Shown here piece by piece: positions 28,905 to 40,004 of a stretch of DNA of 42,906 nt. Numbering within the stretch: the first letter of the stretch is position 1; every line of letters starts with the position of its first letter. The notes under the pieces were generated by a model, which worked only from the letters and a program-made list of their open reading frames with translations, did no database searches and was not told the DNA's origin. Source of the DNA: Nemertoderma westbladi (Eukaryota; Xenacoelomorpha; Nemertodermatida; Nemertodermatidae); NCBI GenBank assembly GCA_032718475.1, contig JAUCBJ010001067.1, forward strand, positions 1 to 42,906. Reading direction: 5' to 3'. The position numbers and the translations under genes were made by a program.

Positions 28905-29287
28905 ATGAATAGACTTGTGCAGAAATATCGTAACGAATTGGAATTTCTACGCAGCGCTACCCCTCAACAAAGAACTTATTTTATTAACCATACCGCGAGT
29001 AACAAATTAATATGCCTCATTGTAAATGCTGCATTAAATGTTCTAAAAGGTAACGTACAATTGACCCCCCATTCATTTAGAAATATTCGCCGTTATAAAA
29101 AGGTATTAAAATCACTCAACTGCAAAACAAAAAATATATAAAGTTACAGAAAAAAGTTAACCAATCAATCTGGTGGTATACTTCCGTTTCTAATACCCCT
29201 ACTCGGCATTGGTGCGAAACTTGCTGCGGGGGCTGGTGCCGCCACCGCTGGAGTGGCTATAGCGAAAAGAATTATCCGTGGACGGTA
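28905..29287 (+). pseudogene. Small Polinton protein with hydrophobic/amphipathic C-terminus, split by an in-frame stop
   Basis: The first ORF (78 codons, ATG at 28905) contains LNVLKGNVQLTP and a following basic helix (RRYKKVLKSL), matching a small conserved family found next to the ATPase in many Polintons. It ends at TAA 29139-29141. The same frame then runs on to 29287 and encodes SGGILPFLIPLLGIG and a Gly/Ala-rich hydrophobic tail ending in basic residues (KRIIRGR). In relatives these parts belong to one protein of about 125 residues. The hydrophobic tail resembles membrane-active minor virion proteins, but its role is not established. Confidence 0.65.
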
Positions 29288-29305
29288 AAAATAATTATAA
29301 TAATA

Positions 29306-29470
29306 ATGGTTAAAACGGGAGTAACATTTAGAAAATTATATTTAGTATCGATTAAACCATTAGCTACTGATTTAAAACCTCAAGATATACCTAGAGTAAA
29401 TACAAAAAGAAAACTCAACAAAACATCAACTTCAAAGAAAATAAAAAAATTTCAGCTGTTTTTATGGTGA
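29306..29470 (+). CDS. Small basic protein, 54 residues
   Basis: ATG after an AAT repeat, in the same frame as the integrase N-terminus but closed by TGA at 29468. Rich in Lys (KRKLNK, SKKIKK), net charge strongly positive. It could be a short DNA-binding core-type protein, or the N-terminal stump of a larger broken gene. No family recognised. Confidence 0.4.
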   Translation: MVKTGVTFRKLYLVSIKPLATDLKPQDIPRVNTKRKLNKTSTSKKIKKFQLFLW

Positions 29471-29521
29471 TGCCCTTTATAAGAGATTTGAATATACATA
29501 TTACTTGTGGTTGTCGGAAAG

Positions 29522-30622
29522 ATGCCTCTCAAGATGAGACCAATTTTAAGCCGGAGCTTAGACAAAAAACTGTTAAGAATTTATTCAGATCCTTCATCAC
29601 CTGCGAGTTTTGCAATTATCGCAAAATTAGCAAAAGCGGCAAACATCAAACCATCTCAAGCCCAGAAATGGTTAAGCAGGCAAAAGACATACACCCTTTA
29701 TGCACCACATAGACATCATTATCCAACATCTAAAATATTTACGGGAGGGTTAAAAGATATATATATATGATAGATCTGGTGGATAAGCAGCAATATAAAT
29801 CACAAAATATTAATTATAACTATATATTAACATGTATTGATGCCTTTAGTCGGCTTGCTTTCACCTATGGTATAAAAACAAAAACAGGTATTGAAATTAT
29901 TAGTATATTGCAAAAAATATTCCAGAAAGGTAAACCAAACAGAATCGCGACTGATAAAGGATCTGAGTTTCTAAATAAATCTGTGAGGAAATATTTAGAT
30001 ACTATTGGTGTATGGTATTACGTAATGTACACTGTGAATAAGGCGGCTATAGTCGAGAGATTCAATAGAACATTAAAAACAAAAATTTTCAAAATTTTCA
30101 CGCAACGTGGGAATAATGTTTGGGTAAAAATTTTACCAAAGCATATTTTCTTATAGCTTATTTAGCTTATTGAGGTCATTTCATAGGACTATACAAATGA
30201 CGCCCAATGAAGTTAATAAATTTCATGAAACTGAATTAATTAATAGATTATATGGGAAATATCGACAGATTAATCATAAAAAAATAAAATTTAAAGTAGG
30301 TGATACAGTACGATTATCTATTGCTCGTACTGCTTTTGCTAAAGGCTATCGAGAACAATGGACTCGTGAATTATTTATTATTCATTGGGTCAGATTGGAT
30401 AGAGTACCGGCGATAATGTTTGATATTAAGGACAGCGCTGGAGCTATAATAAATGGTTCATTTTATTCATACGAACTCCAAAAGGTCCACCCGAGTAGTA
30501 ATATTTATCTTCCGATTGACAAAAATATGGGCAAACTTAAAGAACGTGTGCGTAATGGGAAAAAAAAAATATTTAGTCAGATTTATCGGGTCCAAGAAGC
30601 AATCCTGGGTACAGCATATTAA
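29522..30622 (+). pseudogene. Polinton DDE integrase, broken by two frameshifts
   Basis: Three consecutive frames make up the gene. 29522-29770 encodes the N-terminal helical region (LLRIYSDPSSPASF, then KWLSRQKTYTLYAP). 29767-30156 encodes the catalytic core with IDLVD, TDKGSEF and VERFNRTLK, giving the three acidic residues with 33 residues between the second Asp and the Glu by my count. About 30130-30622 encodes the segment after the core (SFHRTIQMTP) and the SH3-like C-terminal domain (KVGDTVRLS). The first shift falls in an AT dinucleotide run (about 29757-29768), the second near 30,130-30,155. The enzyme joins Polinton ends to the target and makes the 6-bp duplication. The start is uncertain: ATGs at 29522 and 29534. 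Confidence 0.9.
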
Positions 30623-30869
30623 ATAAGTTTAGGCTTATACTGAATATTAATTCATTGTGCGAATAATGGTCACATATGGCATAATTAATCAATATTAACT
30701 TGAATGATATTACTATATTATACTGTAAGTCTAATATGTATTATAGTTCATTCGCTTTAAATATTGATCTCTCGCATATACTGTAGAAGCAATGAATGTG
30801 ACGACAGATGTTTATAATTTAACATTATACAGTATGTACTAGCGAGTCAAGTAGAGAGCTTAAATAATA

Positions 30870-31736
30870 ATGGCCATAGATACATATATAACTCTAGTTT
30901 CGGATAGCTCTTTAAACACATACCCCATTAATAGCCCTAGCAAGTTTACTGTTGATTTAGCCGAAGAATTATATATTGGTCCAAACGCTAAAATTGGGCT
31001 TGCTGAAATCCAATACCAAGCAAAGTACAGCAATATTACTCTGCAAACTCAAATCTCTCTGTCAATCGGGGTAGATGCAAAAGATGCCAAATCATACAGT
31101 TTATTTCCTGGTATGCATAGCTCTATTCAAGTCATTATTTATGATATAAATAAACTGTTTAATTCTGAAGCAAAATATAAAGATTTCGAATTCATTTTTA
31201 ATACCAATAATTCTAGAATTAAATTTAAATTTCCTAAAAAGTTGAAAAAAATACAATTAAGTCTACGCGGTGATTTAATACAAATTCTAGGCTTAAAAGA
31301 ATTATTGGATCAGAATCATCCGGATATTCTGAATTGGGATATATACAGTACGACTACGGTAGGTGAATTAAGCAATATAGAACAGCCGATATTAATTTTA
31401 AATTATAGAGGACCAAATATTTCAGAAATTGGTATTTTTCATTTTCTGGCGCCGACAAACATTACACGTAATAAAGACACTATCTTCATATATACAGACA
31501 TAATTGAGAGCTCTTTTGTTGGTGACGCTTTAGCTCCGCTCTTTAGAACCTGTCCTTTATCTCAATTAAACTGAAAATATTTTAATCATGAATATGAAAG
31601 TATCTGTTATTATCCATTGTTGAATAAAAAACTGAAAACAATCTTAATTACTTTACGTGACGGTCAAGGTGAATTAATTAATTTCAACGGGGGTCGCACT
31701 GTTATAACACTTAAGTTAATACGTGGCGATGGATGA
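30870..31736 (+). pseudogene. Conserved Polinton structural-type protein, copy 1 (in-frame stop)
   Basis: The first ORF (234 codons, ATG at 30870) opens with a block found near the start of a family repeated in many Polintons: YITLVSDSSLNTYP, then IGLAEIQY. Near its end IFIYTDIIESSFVGD matches another conserved block. TGA at 31572 closes it, but the same frame continues and ends with ILITLRDGQGELINF and a Val/Ile/Leu-rich strand, the family's usual C-terminus, at TGA 31734. So one nonsense change splits a gene of about 288 codons. Its exact virion role (minor capsid, penton- or fibre-like) I cannot establish. It overlaps copy 2 by 8 bp (ATGGATGA). Confidence 0.65.
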
Positions 31737-32375
31737 ATTCTATATTAGGCTACCGAGTAACTCGTGCCCAATTAATTTTCCGGGTAATACAAATAGTAAT
31801 TATCAGATCAATTTACCTATAATTTACCTATAAATCCAAATGAAAACTGGGTGGTTGGTATAAAACGTATATTTTACTTAGCCACGTTACCGTCCATGTA
31901 TAACAATGTAGGGAATGTTTATTTTATTAAAAAAAGGGAAAAAAAACTTTGAGGATACACTTCCATCTGGTTTGTTCTACAGGATTAATGACATTATAGA
32001 TTATTTTAACACAGGCGTGTTGAAAGATAAATTACAAATACAGTAGTTGAAAATACTCAGCAAAATAGATTGCAATTTATTTTAGGGAAAACTGTACGTG
32101 AATTATTTATAGGACAACAATTAGCCTATTATTTTGGAATTACTGAAAATAATCTTGGAGTGAATTTAAATCCAAATTTTAAAATTATTTTGAAGACGAA
32201 AAATAATATATAGGGTTATTTAATAAAAATTATCGGAAATGAAGAAAAAACTTACCAAATGGTATTTTTATGTCCTCAACCACCCAATTCTATTCCAGAA
32301 CCTAAGTCGAACATGTACGTGACTACTAATATAATTGAAAATGAATATATTAACCCTATTAGTACTGGGCCATAA
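31729..32375 (+). pseudogene. Conserved Polinton structural-type protein, copy 2 (frameshifted)
   Basis: ATG at 31729 lies inside the stop region of copy 1. The opening YIRLPSNSCPINFPGN matches the start of copy 1 and of the family. An 11-bp tandem duplication (31812-31822 repeated at 31823-31833) breaks the frame after about 35 codons. The following sequence continues with NENWVVGIKRIFYL in another frame, and further stops and shifts follow. Near the end MYVTTNIIENEYINP corresponds to the 'YTDIIES' block of copy 1. It is clearly a paralogue of copy 1 and more heavily damaged. Confidence 0.6.
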
Positions 32376-32891
32376 AATGTTGTATAAATACCGGGAGGGG
32401 GTCATATTGATCCCCTCCCCCCTCTAAAATCTACAAATTTTTACGAAAACGTTTGATTTTTTGTTTGTACGTAGGTATCACTAGTCTGGATCCTACCGAA
32501 AAAAAAAAATTTTCAAAAAAATGTACTGGGGTGGTTATATAGCAGCACCAAAATTACAAGTAGTGCACAATTTTCACAAAATTTAAAAGTTACATTTTTC
32601 GGCTAATTGTTTTTCGATACAAGTTTTCTGGGGCGCAAAATACATTGGAAAATATTTAAAAATTATATGATTACTATAAATGGCTGTTTAGTCCTCTCTA
32701 CGTAGGAAAAAAATGAAAAAAACAAGTAACCAGCACTTTTCAGTTAGAACACAAAATTTTTAATTCACTTATATGATGCTATAAATTCACATTTTCAGGT
32801 TTTCTAGTCCGCTGATTCTAATGGAATACATTTCTAATATGCCAGATCATTGCTTCTTGTATTTTTCGGCGTAATTTGGCAAATTTTCGTG

Positions 32892-33378
32892 CAAGCACCA
32901 AATTTCCTACCCATCACCAAAAAGTACAAGTTTGCAATGTCCAGTGCTGTTTTTATGGATTCCATCGGATTCAGGACCCTCATAAACCAATATAATGCAA
33001 GAAACAAGATGATACTATCTACTGATCAATTTGCTTATTTTCCAAAATTTGGTGCTGGCACAACAATTTTCACCCACCGGCGAAAAATACAAGTTTGAAA
33101 ACTCTTATGAAATTTTTACTGATTCCATTGAATTCAGAACCCTCACAAACCCGTATAACGCAAGAAACAAGGTGACACAATCAATTGATATATTTGATGG
33201 TTTTCAAAATTTGGTGCTAGTACCACATTTTGTACCCACTTACGAAAAATACAAGTTTGAAATGTCTAGTTCGATAAATATATATTTAATGGAAATTACA
33301 ACGATCTCGTATCTTCTCTATTGTTTTACCAAATAACGAGTTATTACCCTATTGAAAAATCAGAGTAGACTAACTAAG
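32892..33378. repeat. Three diverged 162-bp tandem units
   Basis: Units beginning 'caagcacc', 'ctggcaca' and 'ctagtacc' at 32892, 33055 and 33217 share 'aaaatacaagttt', 'gattccat', 'cagaaccctca' and 'gcaagaaacaag'. The third unit is incomplete. The short ORFs here are repeat translations. Confidence 0.75.
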
Positions 33379-34835
33379 CCCATGCCATTTACAGTGTAAA
33401 TATTTGTTAAATTTGTTAAGTCCGAAGTACTTTTGTAATCTACAATGTTTTAAAAATCGTGTACTAGATATTCCAAGTATTTATCAGTACTTAACAAATA
33501 TACAAAAATATTTCCAATCCTTATTATATTTGAAAAAATTTAGCAAATTTGACAAATTTTTAAGTGGAATTAATAACAAATTTGTGAAGTCATTTAATGG
33601 AATTACAGAGGGGGAGAATTTCATACCTACATAATTTCCCGCTTTTTTTTCAATTAAAATTGTCCAATAGAAGTGAAGTATGTTGTAGGCCTACACTGGA
33701 TAGCAATGTTTTGGCGGGCATTCCATATCATACTACTGTACTAGGCTTTGAAGATTTGTTGTATTGTACTGGTGGTACCAACTACAGGTTACTTTCTGTC
33801 AAGGACTACTATAGGCCTAATAAGGACTGCTGGCACATCAGATCTTCAGGTACCGCTAGCAGGGGCCGTTCTGTATGTAATGCTGCAATTACACTGATAC
33901 ATGCAGTAGGCTACCGGTATAGCCTACTGAATTACCAATGCAGTCTCTGTGGCAGTATGGTACTAATTTTTATAGGCTGAGGCTGCTAATTCTTTGTTTT
34001 ATAGTAGTAGTACCGGTACTGCTGTACTGTAGTAATTTAATACAGTAATAATGAATACTGGAATAAGGTGATATTAATTATTGCTGTTATCGCTGTGTTG
34101 TTTGTTGCACTGGCAACAACTCTGGCATCTGGAAACACAGTGCGGACTGTTAAACCGCCACGCCACTTCAGCACTTGTCGGGTCGCCCAAACGCGATCCG
34201 TGGATTGCTGTATCTGTGTATCGCCCTGTATGCTGTAGGAAGGAGAAGGAGATTGACGCGACGGCTCTGCGTATATCTCAGTATCGCACTCTGTAGGCCT
34301 ACCGCATATGAAAGTCGCTGGAGGTACCAGTACTTACGATACGACCATCGGTTCCGCCATTCCACTTCCATGGGGTCCCGACGCCTTGCGTTCCTGCACC
34401 TCCTTCAGCATTACGAGTAAGTTGCCGATTCCGATTGAAAACCGGCAAATTTCTTACCTCAATGCAGCAATGAGAAGGACCGTATCGGTTAGTTATGGTA
34501 AACTCATTGCTGCCCTTGCTGGTATCGATTTGTGGGTGGCTGATATTCCCGGAGTTGGTAAAAATGGATTCATGGACGTTTTTATAAAGCGGAAAAACCA
34601 CTGAATGCTGGAATGCGGTTCTTTTTATATTTGAAAACGAGAGATATTTTGGACGGATTGATCTAAGTCAGAGAGAACCTGAGAACTCTTGTGCACTGAT
34701 ATCTACAGATCTACGTTCTGACGTTTCAGCACAGAGTTCTACCGACGAGAAACTCTCTCTGTATTACTGTCTCGGTTGTTATAACCAACTTTTCCGATGG
34801 CCACGACTGACAGAACGTTGCTGCGTTTCGCGTTC

Positions 34836-34919
34836 CCGGATTCAACCACTAAATAATGGTAATTTAAAGAAGGCCCACCTCACACCTCACCAACTCGTTC
34901 GGAGAGTGGTTGAATCCGG
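34836..34919. repeat. Inverted repeat with 15-bp perfect arms
   Basis: CCGGATTCAACCACT (34836-34850) and its reverse complement (34905-34919) with a 54-base loop. It may be a transposon remnant or a structured RNA. Nothing else supports either. Confidence 0.6.
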
Positions 34920-36328
34920 TTTCTGAAAATATGAGAGCCAGTTGGAGTTCTTGTCCCGTCATCTGGAACTTCATTGAGGCTCTAAAACGTACTCCAAGTC
35001 TGACTACCTGGTGGAGGAGATACAGGGATTCCCGAAGATGCCGTATACGATCTTGAAACTTAGCGATTTTACCATCAGAACGAAAAATGCGATCTCTAAA
35101 ACAGGCAGTAAATAGTCGAATCTTAAAATAATGGTGTATAAACATTATTTTGGTTAACTACTGGTGTGTGAACGTACATTTATTTTATTCATATGTGTTA
35201 ATCTTAATGCGTCATTAAATAAACTTCAATCTGCCTTCAAGAAAGTACGTACATCTATGGTAGATACTGTTTAATTTGTTTTTGTTATACATTTATTTTT
35301 TATGGTTAATTATACTTGTTATGTTAACTGTACAGCAATTTTATTATAGTTTAGTTTATTGTTTTGGTTAAAATAACGTGCCACTGTAACCTGCTCCTTT
35401 CCCTAAATTGAGAATTTAACATTGAGGCGGGATAGTAATTCGCCAAGATGGGTTTTGCGTCCAGTCCCCCCCCCCCCCCCCCCCCTGTCTCAAATAAAAA
35501 CCATCAATTTTATGGTCTTTATTTAATTTAAATGAATTACTCATGTTGACTCTTTGATTTCTTGTTTAATTAGTGTTAGATACTATATTTGTTATTCTGA
35601 TGTCTAAATTTGCTGATATTGAGAATTATAAATTAATAGATACATTGTGTTTTATTTCATTATTCGTATTGTTTTAGTGTGAAACGCAATTTGTATAGTA
35701 ATAAATGTTAAATAATAATTGATATATTATTTTTATTCGAAAATGAAAATTTATGAAACTCAGGCAGATCAGGATCTATATATAATGACGTATAGATAAG
35801 ACCGGTGAGATTCAGTCCGTCCATAGAAAGCAGCATATGAGATAGGAAGGCGTTCATAAAGTAGGTCACGCAAATTTTACAGATTTTTGACCCCCCACCC
35901 CACCCCCCCCCCCCCCCCCACCCTCTGTCACAAAGTGTCATGCAAGCTCGACAAAACTAATGACCTTAAACAAAAATTAGATTCATCTTGATGTTTCATT
36001 AAAAATTGGAAGAATATAACACCCGTACAGTCACCATATATTCCGAAGTCAATACAATATTATATTTTCAAATTACATGGTTGAGACGTACTAATCTTTC
36101 TAAGTGCCTCTTTAAAACTTGTTATACCCTCTAAAGCTAAGTAGTTGTACATATAAATACATTCAAAGCCCTTGCTAGAAACTTTCTAAGCTTTCAAAGT
36201 ATATGCATTAAACTTGCTATACTTAGTAGAACTACGTAGTTGCACTTAAAGATATGTTAAGTACTTACAACATACTTGGTCCACACCATTGCTAAAACTT
36301 AAAAGGCTAGCTTTGCAAATATCGCAAG

Positions 36329-39300
36329 TTATTTAAATAGGGTCAGCAGCTTTGCAATAGCTGTTTCAATGTGAGGTTTAAATACAAAGTCTTGATGGAA
36401 AGAATACAATTTATGTAGCTTAGTAACAATTAAACCTTGTTTTATATAAAATTTTAAGAGTTTTAAATGTAGATGATAAAATTCTTTATCGAATTGTGTC
36501 AACATAAGTTTTGGTTTATACATCTTATATCTACCTAGATTTCCTCTTTGTTTACCTAAATTATTAAATTGGTCTCTCATATATGGTGAAAGCATTGTTT
36601 CATTTATACTTAAATGTTCCGGGGCTAAGGGTAGTTCTAATGTACGATCATAAATATCTTTGGGATATTTCAAATCGCAAATTAAGAAAAACCCAATATC
36701 CCCTTCAGTATCAAGATTTGTTAAATACTTCATTAGTTCTTCTGGAGTAGCATCCTCTAAATGCGCAACATTGAGTTGTTTGAATTGAGAGGTGGGTAGC
36801 TTTTTACTTAAATTACCCGAATATAAGGAATTAAAATCTATATTGAAAATATGACACTCTTCCTTGCTCGTATCATAATTATCAGTTTCGGGTATATTTG
36901 ATTCTATATAATGCTTACAACAAAATGAAACCCTACCCCTAATTGATTTTTCAAAATCTCTATATGTCTGGTAATCCTTTATCAGTTCTAACTTACACTT
37001 ATTATATTTCAGAGCGCAATCATAAGTGAATGCTGCGATACTGCAATAGTAAACTACTTCTAATTCATAGTTTTGTCTACAGTTTTGTTTACTCTCCTAA
37101 AGTTCTCAAATATATCAGCGAGGAGACAAACATCGAGTTTTAAGTATGCTAAAAGATAACCTATGAAATTCGAACAGTCAAACTGACTCCGTGATGTGTT
37201 AGCAAAACTATAATCCTTGGGTGTGCAGGTATTTTGTGTTAAGTTACTAAAAAATTTGTCTATCGATGGTAATTTCGAATCATTTAATTTATTTAAATCT
37301 GTCAGGTACTCGTAGGGAAATATACCTTTTCGTTTAATTGTTGCATTGTTTAAATTCGGATAAAATTATTTCATTTGCTGTATAGTAATTGTTAGAAATG
37401 ATGTTATATCCTAGCTGTCTATATCCTTTGTTGAACAATCAACTAAATTACTTAACGAAAAAGTTAAATATGTGTCTAAGACACATAACTAGATTTTCGT
37501 TTTTTTGGTCTTTCACTGGTATATGTATACTCAGTGAAATATACCGCTCAGAGTTTTTAGGGATCACCTTTATATCCCAATCGGAATATTTATTGTTGCA
37601 AAACCCAACTTGCAAAAGAAAATGCAAATCGTAGTGATTGCAGTTATGTGCAGCGAGTATATACATGTGACGTTTCAACGATAAGGAGCGGTTACAACAA
37701 GTGGCTGCTATATAGTTACCAGTAATATGTGAGTGATGTTTGTTTTTCTCAGACTTATCCTAAAATAAAACCTTACAATTAAAACAAGTTTTAGCATTCC
37801 AAAAACTTAACTTATCTACATCATTAAGTATCATTTTTTCATGTGTATGGTCTTCTGACCACTTATATAATTGGGTAATATCATTATGTAAAGAGTCTAG
37901 AAAGTCTTGTATGCAGTTATTTTCATCCGTCTTTGTAAAGGTTTTCAAATAAAATTTTGGTAGATCGATTAATTCACTAATAGGGATAACTAAATAACTT
38001 ACGGCGCATGGAATATGATTCTGACTAAAATTACTGTTGCAGACTGGTGCCAAAATAGATTCTATGTCAAAATATATTACAAACAATGCCGGTAATGTTC
38101 TGTCTAAATTTCTAAAGCTAATGTGAGTTCTTTTTTCAGATGGTAGCTTCTCTACTTGACTCGAACCTTGATAACAAGCAAGACGGTGACGTTCTAGAAC
38201 ATCCTTACTGTAGAAATGAGTTAAACACCTTTCACAATATTTCCTATATCCAATATGCTTACCTCTTGTATTAATCAAGCGATTCGGGTTAGTTATACAA
38301 ATATAATGGTTTTGTTTACATGTATTCTTATTTTTTACAAGTAATATATTCAATAACTGTTTATCTGGAGTAATTTTACTAAATGGTGCCTGTCTTAATA
38401 TAGATACTCGATTGTTGTCATAGAGTAATAAATTGATAATATATTTTGAATTTTGTTTTTCAAAAAGTTTAATCGCTAGCTGCCATTCTGTTGGATAATC
38501 TTTATTCCCGTTGTCAAAATGAAATGTTTCATGTAATCTGTGTACTGCGAAGTATGGTTTTTGTTAATCTTTACTTTGCTACTAAATTTTGTGGCTATAA
38601 TAGCCCATTTGAAACAGTCATTATCAGCCATTTGCATATTTATAACACATTGTTTAGCCAATAGAACCTTAGGTAACTCCATATAACCGTGACCTTTATA
38701 TTCCAGTGACTTAGACTTGGATTCGTCTACTTTAATTTCCACTCTTAATAAAGATTTAACGCACCACCCTGAGCCTCGTGCTATTTTTTGTAACAAATCT
38801 TCCAGTATATACTCAAACCAAATATTGAAACTTTCATGAGAATCTACGGTATTAACTGCACCGCCTGAAGAACTAAAATAGAAAGTTTCTAATTGCTCAC
38901 CCTCTGAAAAATGTGATCGATACATGAGTATATTCACACCTAGCCAGGGTCTACATACATTCATTTCGCTAAGTTTTCCTAATAATAACGTTTGGATGTA
39001 AGGGAGAATTTTTACTATCGATGAATGAATGTCAGGAAAGTCTTCATTGGTTGGAAGATTGTAAACATAGATTTCTAAACGGTTATCGTGTGTGGCTTGT
39101 TCGACGCTAAAAATTGATGGACCTTGACTGGATTTCAGTCTTTTTCTAGATGCAACAGTATTGTTTTGAATCCGTCGTGGTGGTCTAACATGATAATAAC
39201 GTTGGTGACAGTCGTGACGTAAATAATTCTCATATAAATACTCTTTATTACAAGTAGGGCAAGTCTTTTCATACACGCAAAACTTCATTTCTTTACAACC

Positions 39301-39456
39301 CGTAGTTGATTCATGTCGTTTACAAATTTCTTCTTTAGGTGTGAAAACGTGACAATTAAAACAAGAATAAACTTCAAAATGCGACTTCAGGTGAGTTAAA
39401 TAATTTTGTTTAGAAATTTGGAGTGGACAAAATGGACATTTCAATTTTTTATCCAT
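36329..39456 (-). pseudogene. Protein-primed DNA polymerase B (Polinton pPolB), frameshifted and lacking the C-terminal palm
   Basis: The gene starts at 39456 on the minus strand. Block 39456-38476: N-terminal CxxC/H zinc clusters (CPFCPL...H, CPTCNKEY) and the conserved VINMQMADNDCFKWAI. Block about 38466-37760: YCERCLTHF zinc finger and exonuclease motif I (YFDIES). Block 37678-37448: exonuclease II (HNCNHYDLHFLLQ). Block about 37350-37095: exonuclease III (YLKLDVCLLADIFE). Block about 37080-36329: polymerase motif A region (DFNSLYSGNL) and FLICDLKYP. These blocks lie in different frames, so at least three or four shifts exist. The text ends after FVFKPHIETAIAK. Motif B (the KxxxN.xYG type) and motif C (DTD) are absent, so nucleotide addition is impossible. 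In life it copies the linear element from a terminal protein primer. Confidence 0.9.
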
Positions 39457-40004
39457 ATCTTTATTATCTTAAAAACAATTTAAAATTAATATGAATATTG
39501 TTATATATAATCAAAAAATTCATAATCTATTCAACACAAATAAAATATAATATCTAAACTTTAATTGATTTAATATTTTTTTCAGAATGAGCACGATTGA
39601 ATCAGTTGAGCTCTTTATATATATATTTCAAGTTTCTACTTAGACCAATCATAAATAACTGTTACATTGGAAACTAATATCATAAATAAAGTTGCTTTTA
39701 AAACTGAATTCTTTATAATAAAATCAAGTCTAAACCAAGATGTGCATAATGCGTTTTTATTTTCATTGATAAAGTAGATTTTATATGCTAATGTTTTATT
39801 ATAATATCAGGTGTAAACCCATACATTTACATGCAAATGTTTTATACCTAATCCCATGCTCACATTAAATATAAACTATCACCAATATTTACTCAATAAA
39901 GTCACCTTTACATGCAAATACTTTACAATAATCATGTTTTGTGTTAAAAAGTTATCTTTACTAGTCAGTGTGAAACTGAAAAAAAGTCTCTAGATAATAA
40001 TAAA
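39457..40004. other. Spacer upstream of the polymerase gene
   Basis: AT-rich, no ORF recognised. It holds the polymerase promoter region. Confidence 0.5.
39612..39626 (-). promoter_or_regulatory. TATA-like element upstream of pPolB
   Basis: On the minus strand the sequence reads 'aatatatatataaag', about 155 bases before the polymerase ATG. It is a plausible core promoter, but the whole region is AT-rich. Confidence 0.35.

Larger units (their letters stand above)
32376..36328. other. Unrelated repeat-rich 3.9-kb segment replacing viral genes
   Basis: Contains none of the expected Polinton genes. From left: a short hairpin (GGGAGGGG...CCCCTCCC, 32,390-32,420); AT-rich sequence; three 162-bp repeat units (32,892-33,378); a segment with host-like motifs (TAGGCCTA, ACCGGTA; 33,680-34,060); a less AT-rich segment at 34,090-35,110 with an unconvincing 98-codon ORF (34308-34604) and a 15-bp-arm hairpin; AT-rich sequence; and two C-rich tracts (35,466-35,485 and about 35,890-35,920). 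The polymerase reading frame stops abruptly at its right edge. Confidence 0.6.

Noticed and set aside
29757-29768. Programmed frameshift in the integrase at the AT run
   Set aside because: A second shift downstream and stops in neighbouring genes make ordinary decay more likely.
32850-33336. ORFs across the 162-bp repeats
   Set aside because: The same peptide words recur because of the tandem DNA repeat, frames switch, and no family resemblance exists.
34308-34604. 98-codon ORF in the replaced Polinton segment
   Set aside because: A competing antisense ORF of the same length overlaps it, no domain is recognised, and a GTAAGT lies inside it. Possibly an exon, but not supportable.
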